This document shows, one piece after another, positions 20,556 through 28,568 of a stretch of DNA of 64,000 bases. This DNA is from CAVYXF01 sp963772335. Its GTDB lineage: Bacteria > Pseudomonadota > Alphaproteobacteria > Rhizobiales > Rhodomicrobiaceae. Both the position numbers and the translations under genes were made by a program. The stretch is taken from NCBI GenBank assembly GCA_963772335.1, contig CAVYXF010000011.1, forward strand, positions 15,006-79,005, read 5' to 3'. Under the pieces are notes generated by a model. That model saw only the letters and a program-made list of their open reading frames with translations, ran no database searches and was not told the origin of the DNA. Within the stretch, counting starts at the first letter, position 1. Each line of letters begins with the position of its first letter.

Positions 20556-20635
20556 TCAGGCGCCGCATCCGTTATGGGAGCAACTTGCGTCATCGAGCGC
20601 AACCTCGCGTTGGTCGGCTTCGAGGCGCAGATCGG
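20556..20635 (-). pseudogene. Possible histidine-kinase scrap 3' of the intron
   Basis: Downstream of the intron end the minus strand reads DLRLEADQREVALDDA, which resembles the start of the ATPase region in HisKA_2 kinases (compare the kinases at 21376 and 24312). It then loses sense after about 16 residues. Weak evidence, offered because the intron neighbour on the other side is also such a kinase. Confidence 0.25.
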
Positions 20636-21375
20636 GATAGGGGGGAGCCTTGCGGCTCCGCCCCTCCCACACCACCGTGCATACGGGTCCGTACACGGCG
20701 GTTCGAGCGGCAATGGCTAGCGCTCCTTGACCAATGCAGGAAGACCGAGCGATCGAAAGTAGGCATTGTTTAACCCGCGTGAGAGGGCCTTGGATCGGGC
20801 CAGGCGCCAGGGTCCGTGCACACTGCCGGCGGTACCTTCCGCCAACCATGGAGAGACCCCGAGGGCGATCAGTGCTGCCCGGCGACGGCGTGGTGTTTTC
20901 CATTGTCGCCACAAGGCAGACCGAAGCCGCACCCGAACCCAACGCATGAGAACCAGCAGCACTTGGGGCGTTTCGCAGAATCCGAAATAGCCTCGCCAAC
21001 CCCGCATATACGCTGGCCAGCTCCGCCATGATCGTCTCCACACTGGCGCCCCTGGCCCGCCGTGTGATGTCCCGGATTCGCTGTTTGAACCGCTCCAGGG
21101 CCTTTGGCGCGATAGTGCGCAGGACCGTGGGGCCGTCGCTGAAGCTAAATCCGAGAAACTTCCGCTGCTGCGGTTGCGCTACCGCGCTCTTCGCCTCGTT
21201 GACCTTGAGCTTGAGCCTTTGCATGATGAAGCGCACAAGGCTCGTCATCACCCGCTGCCCCGCTCGTTCGCTGCGAACGTAGATATTACAGTCGTCCGCA
21301 TATCGAACGAAGCGGTGCCCGCGTTGCTCCAGCTCACGGTCGAGTTCGTCGAGCACGAGATTGCTAAGCAGCGGC
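20636..21375 (-). mobile_element. Group II intron remnant: 3' part with RT/maturase end and domain V
   Basis: On the minus strand the reverse transcriptase enters in the middle (LLSNLVLDELDRELEQRGHR, catalytic RYADD) and continues through the thumb; a frame change near 21030 is needed to read the X domain (YMRGWRGYFGFCETP, RWVRVRLRSALWRQWKTPRR) to its end near 20720. Then 20669-20704 folds as domain V (starts GAACCGCCGTGTACGG), followed by the GGAGCC/GGCTCC hairpin typical of the intron 3' end near 20640. The 5' half is absent; a matching 5' half lies at 26828-27300. Confidence 0.8.
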
Positions 21376-21978
21376 GTTCCCCTCGCCCCGATCAATCCGC
21401 AATTCGCCGCCGATCTTTTCGACAAAAGACCTAATAATCTTCATGCCCAATCCCTTGGAGGAGGCCGGATCGAATCCCTCCGGCAAATCGGGGCCGCGAT
21501 TAGAGACCGCCATCGCATAAGCCTTCCGTGGCTGCGCCTCCAAATTCACCATAATCCGGCCTTCACCGTATTTGACCGCGTTCGTGAGCAACTCGTTAAG
21601 GATGAAGGCCAGCGGAATGGCGGTAAGCGCCGGCAACTCGATTTCCGTTCCCTCTGAGACCTCGATATCGTCCGGGGAGAATGACATCCCGGAGAAATCC
21701 CGGCAAAAATCCTCGATGAATTGCCTGAACGCGACAGTCTTCATGCCATCCAGAGAGTGGAGGCGCTGGTGAACCCGGCCGATCAAAGAGACGCGCTTTG
21801 CCGCAATGGCCAATTGCGACGCTGCGTCAGCATTCGTTGACGCACGGCTTTGCAGTGAGAGCAGGCTTGCAACAATTTGCATGCCATTCAGCAGTCTATG
21901 ATCGGATTCTTCGTTCAGAACTTCTTGCTGTTTGATGAAATCTTTCTTTTCTTGAAGTAGAATGTCCTCTCGAGCCAA
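21376..21978 (-). pseudogene. HisKA_2-type histidine kinase, truncated (copy 1)
   Basis: The H-box SDHRLLNGMQIVASLLSLQS is near residue 26, followed by HQRLHSLDGMKTVAFRQFIE, the N-box IPLAFILNELLTNAVKYGEG and the G-box SSKGLGMKIIRSFVEKIGGE. The C-terminal end (the usual GTxFxVxF strand) is cut off where group II intron sequence begins near 21375. The N-terminus also lacks any sensor domain; a stop stands just before LKEALARED, so only a TTG start is possible. A homologue, also broken, is at 24312-25114. Both lie behind FNR-type boxes. Confidence 0.8.
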
Positions 21979-22140
21979 CGCCTCTTTTAGTTAAAGCGCC
22001 GTCCGTCGGTGATATGCCAACCCGCGTTCGTAGCTCGCGGCCTTACGGAATTTTAGATTTGCCAGCGAAGATACGCCTGGGGCATTCGGCGAGTGCAAAG
22101 TGGACATCTCGTGAACTTTCGCTACACAACTGTACGGGAT

Positions 22141-22182
22141 AATTTACAGCGTTGCAGGCCACCTCGCCTTGAGGCAAATCAA
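22141..22182 (-). promoter_or_regulatory. FNR-type box upstream of kinase copy 1
   Basis: TTGAGGCAAATCAA at 22169-22182 matches TTGAT-N4-ATCAA at 9 of 10 positions. On the minus strand TAAATT (22141-22146) is centred 32 bases downstream as a -10, so the promoter points toward the kinase. The rest of the 21979-22410 gap shows no gene; the divergent Crp/Fnr gene's own promoter is not obvious. Confidence 0.55.
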
Positions 22183-22410
22183 TTATGTCTGGTTTCAGAC
22201 ATTGTGTGTGACGTTGTGAGCACATCGTCCTTGCTTGCACGCCCCGGAAGGCGCAGCGTTCAGGCGATCGCTGGCGAGAGGCGGTAGTGAGCATAAGGAA
22301 ACGCTTGCTAGCGGCCGCGCCCGGTATGAAGGCGCGTGAACCAACCGGAAAACGAGTTCGGTCCCAGCCGGCGTGACACCGTTCAAACATGATGGAGGAG
22401 CGTCAAGGCT

Positions 22411-23148
22411 GTGACCAGCTCAATGGCGGCTGACCCGCCAGCCAACCGATTGCTCGGCTTGTTACGGCCGAGGGATTATCAGCGGTTGCGTCCGGATCTT
22501 CACCCTTTCCCGCTGGAGTACAGGCAATCCTTGTACGCCGCGAACCAGCCCATCGAATTTGTCTACTTCATCGGGACCGGTGTCGGCTCGCTTGTGAACA
22601 CCATGATGAACGGCGATGCGGCCGAGGTGGGAACGATCGGCAACGAAGGGGTGGTGGGGTTGCCCGTCATATTGCGCGACGACAGGGCACCCACGAGCGT
22701 CTACGTCCAGGTTCCCGGCAACAGTCTGAGAATGGAAGCAACGGCGTTCCGGAGGCACCTGGCGCGAAGCGCTTCGATGCGCGACGTCATGCTGCGCTAT
22801 GGCCATGCCTTTTTCAACCAGGTCGCGCAATCCGCCGCATGCAATCACTTTCATTCCCTCCAGCAGCGATGTTGCCGCTGGCTGCTGATGACGCACGACC
22901 GCATGTATTCGGATGAGTTTTTGCTCACGCAGGAATTCTTGGCCATGATGTTGGGCGTGCAGCGCACCGGCGTCACCGCTGCGGCCGGGGCACTGCAACG
23001 CGAGGGCCTCATCCGCTATAGGCGTGGCACCGTTACGATCATTGATCGCGAGGGTCTGAAGCAACGATCTTGCGAATGCTACGGCGTGTCCCAGAGGGAG
23101 TTTGATCGTCTGCTCGGTGACCGACCGGTGCGCAATACTGCACTGTGA
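22411..23148 (+). CDS. Crp/Fnr-family regulator (copy B)
   Basis: 245 residues; GTG start with GGAGGAG about ten bases upstream. The effector domain has YAANQPIEFVYFIGTGVGSL near 50-70 and GDAAEVGTIGNEGVVGLPVI near 73-92; the HTH is LTQEFLAMMLGVQRTGVTAA near 170-190 with AAGALQREGLIRYRRGTVTI as the wing. This Crp-like group often lacks both cAMP ligands and the FNR Fe-S cysteines; its signal is unknown. It ends just before the convergent VIT gene. Confidence 0.87.
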   Translation: MTSSMAADPPANRLLGLLRPRDYQRLRPDLHPFPLEYRQSLYAANQPIEFVYFIGTGVGSLVNTMMNGDAAEVGTIGNEGVVGLPVILRDDRAPTSVYVQVPGNSLRMEATAFRRHLARSASMRDVMLRYGHAFFNQVAQSAACNHFHSLQQRCCRWLLMTHDRMYSDEFLLTQEFLAMMLGVQRTGVTAAAGALQREGLIRYRRGTVTIIDREGLKQRSCECYGVSQREFDRLLGDRPVRNTAL

Positions 23149-23170
23149 TCACAAAGTTCCGTCCTTCGGG

Positions 23171-23872
23171 CTATACGATGGTGCCGAACAGCGCGCCGAT
23201 GCCGGCGGTCAGCGCCATGGCGAGCGCCCCCCAGAATGTGACGCGGCCGGTGGCCCTTGCCACGTCCGCGCCGCCAGCCTTGGCCCCAGCCGCCCCCAGT
23301 AGAGCGAGAAAGCCCAAAGAGGCGAGCGACACGATCAGGACGAGATGCCTCGCAGGCGAGACAAGCACCATCGATAGCGGCATTGCGGCGCCGACAGCAA
23401 AGGTCGCAGCGGAGGTGAGGGCGGCCTGCACGGGGCGTGCGGTGCTGACCTCGGAGATGCCGAGTTCGTCGCGCGCATGCGCCCCCAACGCGTCCCTGGT
23501 CATCAACTGATCAGCCACTTTCAGTGCCAGCTCTCGCTCGAGCCCGCGATTGACATAGATCTGGGCCAATTCCTCGCGCTCGAATTGTGGGCTGTCCAGG
23601 AGCTCCTTGCGTTCGCGCGCCAAATCGGCCTGCTCGGTATCGGACTGGGAGCTGACCGAAACATATTCACCGGCCGCCATCGACATCGCGCCGGCGACCA
23701 GTCCCGCCACTCCGGCGATCAGGATGTCGCTGGGAGCGGCGGCAGCGGCGGCGACACCAACGATCAGGCTCGCCGTCGAGACGATACCGTCATTGGCACC
23801 AAGCACTGCCGCCCGCAGCCAGCCAATCCGATCGACGAGATGGTTCTCGGGATGTGTGCGCAGTCTGCTCAT
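23171..23872 (-). CDS. VIT-family Fe2+/Mn2+ transporter (copy 2)
   Basis: 233 residues, closely similar along its whole length to the copy at 6558-7262 (HPENHLVDRIGWLRAAVLGA; DTEQADLARERKELLDS; ALTAGIGALFGTIV end). All family motifs are intact. DNA differs throughout, so the copies are old paralogues or were acquired separately. Unlike copy 1 it has no ferritin-like partner. Confidence 0.9.
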   Translation of the reverse strand: MSRLRTHPENHLVDRIGWLRAAVLGANDGIVSTASLIVGVAAAAAAPSDILIAGVAGLVAGAMSMAAGEYVSVSSQSDTEQADLARERKELLDSPQFEREELAQIYVNRGLERELALKVADQLMTRDALGAHARDELGISEVSTARPVQAALTSAATFAVGAAMPLSMVLVSPARHLVLIVSLASLGFLALLGAAGAKAGGADVARATGRVTFWGALAMALTAGIGALFGTIV

Positions 23873-24311
23873 TTGCCCTCTTAATGTGGTTGGTTCGGCC
23901 GTGCCGAAGCGGTGCTCAATCTATCGGTTTCCTGCCCGTGCTCATGATGGAATCGTTCAGAAAATGCGTGCCGCGCACGAAGATGGAGGAGACGCTGGCA
24001 GGCTTTTCCGTTTCGCAGCCCAGAGCGATCTCGACAGCTGGATCGCCGGAAACAATGAGGGAGCTACGGCATCGGGGGCGCTGGAGCTTCGGCAAGACGC
24101 CGATGCAGACTTTCCCTGACGTTGCTCCCTTGGCAAAGGAGAAAATGATCGCCGCCTGATCACGTGAGATGGGCGAAACCAACAGCTCACCACCCACCGA
24201 CTGTCACAGCACGTCTTGGCTTTACATTTGAGTGTTTCGGACCGTTCGATTAAGCGGGCGTCGGTATGATCTAATTGGCTACAAATGCGCTCATGCACCT
24301 ATAGCCGCACA
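23873..24311. other. Gene-less stretch between VIT copy 2 and kinase remnant
   Basis: A minus-strand frame at 23916-24197 (MGGELLVSPISRDQAAIIFS onward, 93 residues) is the only candidate; it matches no family I know and has no good ribosome site. No repeats or regulatory sites stand out. Confidence 0.35.
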
Positions 24312-25114
24312 CTAACGTGAACAGCACGGTAAATTGCGCGCCTTGATCCGGATGATTTGGACCAAAAAGATACTGACCGGAATTTGACTTACGAGAGACG
24401 AAATGATCTTCATCCCGAGCCCCTTCGACTTGCCCGGATCAAACTCTTTCGGAAAGCCGGCGCCATCGTCAGAGACTGAAAGTGCGTAACCCCCACTCTG
24501 ATTCCCAGCCAACCTTATCTTGCCGTCGGCATGTTTGGCGGAATTCATCACAAGTTCGCTCACAATGTAACCCAGCGGTATTCCATCGCGGTGGGAACGT
24601 CCAGAGCAATCCCTTCAACTGCAAGCTTACGCTCAGCATCTGCCCCCGACCCTGGCAGAATGCCCCTCATGTCCTAGCAGACATTCTCAAGATATTGCTT
24701 CAGCTCGCCGCTTCCGACGTGATCAAGAGCGTGAAGACGCTTATGTAAACTGCCTATTGTTGCGACGCGGTTTGCGGCAATCTTTAGTTGCTCGCCTGCC
24801 TTGGCGTGCTGCACTTCTCGGCTTTGCAGTGAAAGCAGGCTTGACGCCATCTGAAGGCCGTTCATCAGCCTATGATCAGCCTCACGGCTCATAAGGTCTT
24901 TGCGCCTGATTAATTCATCTTTTTGATCCAACAGCACTTGTTCACGCGCGAGAGCCTCTCGTAATTGTGCTTCCGTGCGATTTAACCTTTCCAGCTCCTT
25001 CCGTCCGCTCCCCATCGCAGGGCATGATGCGAGGGGGCAGCCTGGCGGCGATTGAAACGCAGTCGCTTGAACCGACGTTTTTCGCCCTGCGCTCGGATGC
25101 TCATCGTCGCTCAT
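24312..25114 (-). pseudogene. HisKA_2-type histidine kinase, multiply disrupted (copy 2)
   Basis: The first frame gives a short N-terminus, a coiled coil (RTEAQLREALAREQVLLDQK), the H-box EADHRLMNGLQMASSLLSLQ and HALDHVGSGELKQYLENVC, then a TAG at about 24672. The same frame resumes (DMRGILPGSG, AVEGIALDVPTAM), then a shift gives IPLGYIVSELVMNSAKHADG and GKSKGLGMKIISSLVSQI, and another shift gives QYLFGPNHPDQGAQFTVLFT, the proper end. One stop and two frameshifts make it inactive as read. Related to the kinase at 21376. Confidence 0.8.
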
Positions 25115-25154
25115 GGGTTTGCACCCTCCGAAACATTAGACAGAGGCATTTGCT

Positions 25155-25196
25155 ACCGTAGGGGTGATCGAGCAAAGGGCGTTTGATTTGGATCAA
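25155..25196 (-). promoter_or_regulatory. Perfect FNR-type box upstream of kinase copy 2
   Basis: TTGATTTGGATCAA (25183-25196) is an exact TTGAT-N4-ATCAA palindrome, 69 bases before the kinase start. A weak -10 (TACGGT, 25155-25160 read on the minus strand) is 32 bases downstream. The site outlived the gene it served. Confidence 0.65.
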
Positions 25197-25741
25197 CATC
25201 GCGATTTTAGTGCGGCCGCCAGTAGTCGGATTCCCGACGTAACCTTGACCGAAGCCGCCTCACCCGGGCCCTGCACCATGAACCGGGGCCGAGTGCGGCC
25301 TTTGTGTTGGGCTCGGACGTGGCTTCGATAGGGCGCCCCACCTCGTCATGGCTGAGCACGACTGGCAGCGTTTTCATGACCGGCTTCGATGCCGCCGGTA
25401 AATGTGACGCCGGTGCGTGATCCCCTCAACCATCTTGGCTATGACGCGCGTTAGCCATGGCCTTGGCTCATCTCACAGCCCATGCTCAACGCAGTCAGGC
25501 CTTATTCGCTCGGCGCAGGAGTTTGCAAGCGCATGTTGGGGATGCGATAGTGTAGGATTGCATTATTTAAGTTTTACAAGGTAGCAATAAGAATAATTAA
25601 AAAAATAAGCCGCTGCGGACCGTAGTATTTTCCTTCCGCAGACATCAAATATAAATGTGAGGGCGTCTTACGAGCAGATCCAAAGCGACATCTGCCACTG
25701 CTCGTCCGGCCGTGGGCCGTACGCTCTCCAGGAGAACGATC
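25197..25741. other. Intergenic stretch, partly A+T-rich
   Basis: No recognisable gene. 25200-25540 has normal GC but no supported frame. 25555-25640 turns A+T-rich with a run of seven A near 25600, which may include the promoter of the small gene at 25742. Confidence 0.4.
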
Positions 25742-25960
25742 ATGTTCGGATTTCAGGGCGGTGAGAGCGCCGAGACCGTCTCACGCAAGAAGGGCTACCT
25801 TAAGGATGCCCAGAAGCGATGGAGCTTTCTCACGCATTACGATTTGTCGACGATCAAGAACGACGTACAGCTGCGATCGAGGATCCAGGGTCGGGCAAGG
25901 ATTTCCGAGAGCCAGGCTACCAGCGACGTTCAAGCCTGGATGGCCGGCAAACAATTCTGA
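25742..25960 (+). CDS. Small CsbD-like protein (tentative)
   Basis: 72 residues from the ATG at 25742, with AGGAG nine bases upstream. RWSFLTHYDLSTIKNDVQLR and SRIQGRARISESQATSDVQA resemble the CsbD pattern (QWGKLTDDDL... then LxGxLQERYGIsxEEAexqV). CsbD proteins are small stress-induced hydrophilic proteins of unknown mechanism. The match rests on pattern only. Confidence 0.5.
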   Translation: MFGFQGGESAETVSRKKGYLKDAQKRWSFLTHYDLSTIKNDVQLRSRIQGRARISESQATSDVQAWMAGKQF

Positions 25961-26017
25961 AGAGGTTGCGCATAGCCAGGCACTCACCATTGAACTTACG
26001 GAATGGAGCAAATTCTG

Positions 26018-26341
26018 ATGCAATCGTTCCCTCGTAGACGTGCGCTTAAGCACCTCGGCAGTCTTCACGGCCGTGGAAAACTCTTGGACGAGCGGGGTGA
26101 GCGAAGCTACGGCCCCGTCGTTTACGAGATCGATGGCTATTTCGATCACCTCGCCCGCTCCGATAATGGCCGGATAGAAGGCGGGGCTAACATGCTCAGC
26201 CTGGCTTTCCTTGCGGGGCCAGCCCGCATTGCCTTGGCAGATGGCCAGGTCGTTGGCGTTGTGCTCGAGGATCCGCGGGGGGATGCCGTCACCGAGATTA
26301 CGGTGAAAAGCCGTTTCCCCGAATTTGGCGAAAACGCTTAA
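26018..26341 (+). CDS. Hypothetical protein, 107 residues
   Basis: Start at the ATG at 26018 because GGAG lies at good spacing; five more codons are open upstream. Predicted soluble, mixed fold: ERSYGPVVYEIDGYFDHLAR, then RIALADGQVVGVVLEDPRGD and AVTEITVKSRFPEFGE, a beta-rich end. Similar short proteins occur in Hyphomicrobiales but no function is known to me. It follows the CsbD-like gene on the same strand. Confidence 0.5.
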   Translation: MQSFPRRRALKHLGSLHGRGKLLDERGERSYGPVVYEIDGYFDHLARSDNGRIEGGANMLSLAFLAGPARIALADGQVVGVVLEDPRGDAVTEITVKSRFPEFGENA

Positions 26342-26594
26342 TGTTGTGCGGCGTCGGCTGAGAGCCGTGAATGACAGTCCTGCAACTGCGCGGGTCTCTT
26401 CGAGACGTCCTGCAAGATGATTGCAGAACGCTCGCAGAATACCGCGACCAGCAGCTGCAACTCGCGAGTCGGGCGAGCCGTCGTCGTTTTCTCTGCCGGC
26501 TAACGGTTTAATGGCAATGCCTGCTCACTACGATGGAGCGCGCCATGGTGACGATGCTGCTGCTGCCGACCATCGCTTCTAAAGGTGTATTCAC
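26342..26594. other. Gene-less stretch
   Basis: Nothing recognisable; no long frame, repeat or site. Confidence 0.4.
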
Positions 26595-26702
26595 ATGCTT
26601 CAGCTCAATTTCGATTTTCTCAGGTCAAATACCCAGATTATTATTTTTATCGGCTGTTTACTCTTAACAATCGCTCTTATTTTGACGCTGAATTTCTTGT
26701 AG
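26595..26702 (+). CDS. Possible 35-residue single-pass membrane peptide
   Basis: An ATG with AAGGTG eight bases upstream opens MLQLNFDFLRSNTQ followed by a strongly hydrophobic IIIFIGCLLLTIALILTLNF and a stop. The stretch is much more A+T-rich than its surroundings. Could be a small membrane protein or chance. Confidence 0.3.
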   Translation: MLQLNFDFLRSNTQIIIFIGCLLLTIALILTLNFL

Positions 26703-26827
26703 AACTTGATGTCAACAAGTCGAGCGCTGCCGGGAGCCACCGCCAAACTCCGAAAAGCAAAAAACGAGCCGAAGTGGACCGAAGATCGCCATGAGGCGTG
26801 CGTGCGCGTGAGGGCGATGTGGTTCCT

Positions 26828-27300
26828 GGGGATCTCGACCCGTCTGACCGGCTGCGGCCGGTAGGTGCCGCCAAGCAATTGGGATCGTATGGTTGGCCAA
26901 CGCTCACGCAGGTAGCTCCTGACATCCGCGATGGTCATCCCATCCATACCCCGAGCTCCGTTGTTCCCGCGAACGCATTGCCAAGCGCGAACGGGGTTTT
27001 CCCGCCGCGGCATGCCTCCTCCATTTCATTGCACCGCTGCAGCCAGGCTTTCGGGCGCTGCCGCCGCCACGACCGGTTCGGTCCCGGATTGGGGGGCTTC
27101 ACCCCGTTCGTCCGTCTGATTCTCGTACTGCTTGGGATCGCGCATGCCGCTGAGAGCGCGAAAATCCGTATGCGTTAGCTGTTTCGCGCTTGCTTATTCT
27201 GGCCGGCGCACGGCCGGCGATAGTGGCCATTGCCAAATTCTCACCCTGCGCTCAGTCCTTAATCCGTCACCCACCGAGAGCCGTGCTCCGGTGTCACTTT
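26828..27300 (-). mobile_element. Group II intron remnant: 5' RNA part and RT N-terminus
   Basis: The RT start MRDPKQYENQTDERGEAPQS lies at 27145. After about 38 codons a stop or shift near 27028 interrupts, and the next frame gives MPRRENPVRAWQCVRGNNGA, RGMDGMTIADVRSYLRERWP and TYRPQPVRRVEIP before the similarity ends at 26828. This is RT domain 0/1 of the intron family whose C-terminal part is at 20636-21375. 27146-27300 is probably the structured 5' RNA domain. The middle of the RT is in neither piece. Confidence 0.7.
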
Positions 27301-27315
27301 CTGTTTCTTGCCTTG

Positions 27316-28251
27316 TCAGCGGAATTCGATTTCTTCCCCACCAGCTTCAATTCTCGTTCCGGAATCGCCGCGCAGGATCGCGGCGACGTCTTCGAGACGG
27401 CCGATCGCGGCCGGATGGCCAGCTGCCGCACCGAACGCAGATGCCGCTTCGACTTTCGGGCCCATCGAGCCGGAAGCGAATTGGTCTGACGGAAGAGCGG
27501 TGACACCAACGCGCGCGATGCGGCGCGCACTCGCCTTGCCAAAATCAAGATAGACGGCATCGACGTCGGTGAGCAGCAAAAGCATGTCGGCACCGAGCTG
27601 GCGGGCAAGGAGAGCGCTGGCGCGGTCCTTGTCGATCACCGCCTCGATGCCGACGAGACTGCCATCGGCGCGCTGGGCGACGGGGATGCCCCCACCGCCA
27701 GCGCAAATGACCACGACACCGCTTTCCACCAGCCGCGAGATGACCTTGATTTCCAGGATCTCCAGTGGCTCCGGGGACGCGACGACCCGGCGCCATTTTT
27801 TGCCGTCGGGAGCGACGGTCCACCCGCGATCCGCTTCGATCCGCCGCGCGGTCTCCTCGTCGTAAACCGGACCGATCGGTTTGGTCGGATGAAGGAAGGC
27901 CGGATCCAAGGCGTCGACACGGACCTGGGTCAGGAGCGTCGCCAGAAGCGCCCCATGGGCAAGCAGATTGCCGAGCTCCTGCTCGATCAGATAACCGATC
28001 ATCCCTTCGCTCTCGGCGCCGAGAATATCGAGCGGATAGGCGGCACCGTCCTTCGGACCTGCGGCAGACTGAAGGGCGATCAGGCGGACTTGGGGGCCAT
28101 TGCCGTGGGTGACAACGATCTGATGGCCAGCGCCGATCAATTCGGCAAGCGAGACCGCCGCGTGTCGGACATTGGCCCGCTGCGCGTCGGCCGTCATGGG
28201 TTCGCCGCGCTTCAGCAGCGCATTCCCGCCAAGGGCTACAACGATACGCAT
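27316..28251 (-). CDS. arcC: Carbamate kinase
   Basis: 311 residues from the ATG at 28251. Carbamate kinase makes ATP from carbamoyl phosphate and ADP in arginine or agmatine fermentation. MRIVVALGGNALLKRGEPMT and VVTHGNGPQVRLIALQS at the N-terminus, VVICAGGGGIPVAQRADG near 205 and GSMGPKVEAASAF near 270 are the nucleotide and carbamoyl-phosphate binding motifs; all look intact. The gene overlaps by design with the last codons of an ornithine carbamoyltransferase, of which only the tail survives, so it was the end of an arc operon. Its present promoter is unclear. Confidence 0.93.
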   Translation of the reverse strand: MRIVVALGGNALLKRGEPMTADAQRANVRHAAVSLAELIGAGHQIVVTHGNGPQVRLIALQSAAGPKDGAAYPLDILGAESEGMIGYLIEQELGNLLAHGALLATLLTQVRVDALDPAFLHPTKPIGPVYDEETARRIEADRGWTVAPDGKKWRRVVASPEPLEILEIKVISRLVESGVVVICAGGGGIPVAQRADGSLVGIEAVIDKDRASALLARQLGADMLLLLTDVDAVYLDFGKASARRIARVGVTALPSDQFASGSMGPKVEAASAFGAAAGHPAAIGRLEDVAAILRGDSGTRIEAGGEEIEFR

Positions 28252-28255
28252 GGCG

Positions 28256-28409
28256 TCACCCCGCAATCGTGGCGACGAGGATCGCCTTGATGGAGTGCAT
28301 GCGGTTCTCCGCCTGGTCGAACATGATGGACGCGGAGGATTCGAACACCTCGTCGGTGACCTCCATACATTCGATGCCGAAGCGCTTCGTGTCGGCAGCA
28401 TTTGCAAGG
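28256..28409 (-). pseudogene. arcB: Ornithine/catabolic carbamoyltransferase, C-terminal tail only
   Basis: Fifty codons before a TGA read LANAADTKRFGIECMEVTDE, VFESSASIMFDQAENRMHSI and KAILVATIAG: the end of catabolic ornithine carbamoyltransferase (VFES...FDQAENRMH is conserved). The first ~290 residues are gone; unrelated DNA with an FNR-type box starts at 28410. The stop lies just four bases before the arcC start. Confidence 0.85.
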
Positions 28410-28446
28410 ACCTCCCGATCCGCACATGTCCGCTAGCCGACATAGA

Positions 28447-28488
28447 TTGATCCAAATCATTCTGCGCGGCAGTCGCCCCTGCTAACGT
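28447..28488 (+). promoter_or_regulatory. FNR-type box plus -10 for export module 2
   Basis: TTGATCCAAATCAT (28447-28460) matches the FNR/FixK palindrome at 9 of 10 positions. TAACGT (28483-28488) is centred 32 bases downstream, the same class II geometry as at 17261. The adaptor gene starts at 28569. Confidence 0.6.
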
Positions 28489-28568
28489 TTCTTTCGGCCC
28501 CGAGAGAGGGTGTGCGAGAGCACCGCCCATTTCCAAGCTCAAGCCCCTCCGGTGAACTGGACTAGACT

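Noticed and set aside
23916..24197. Minus-strand ORF of 93 codons
   Set aside because: No family, no ribosome site, no operon context; left as unassigned DNA.
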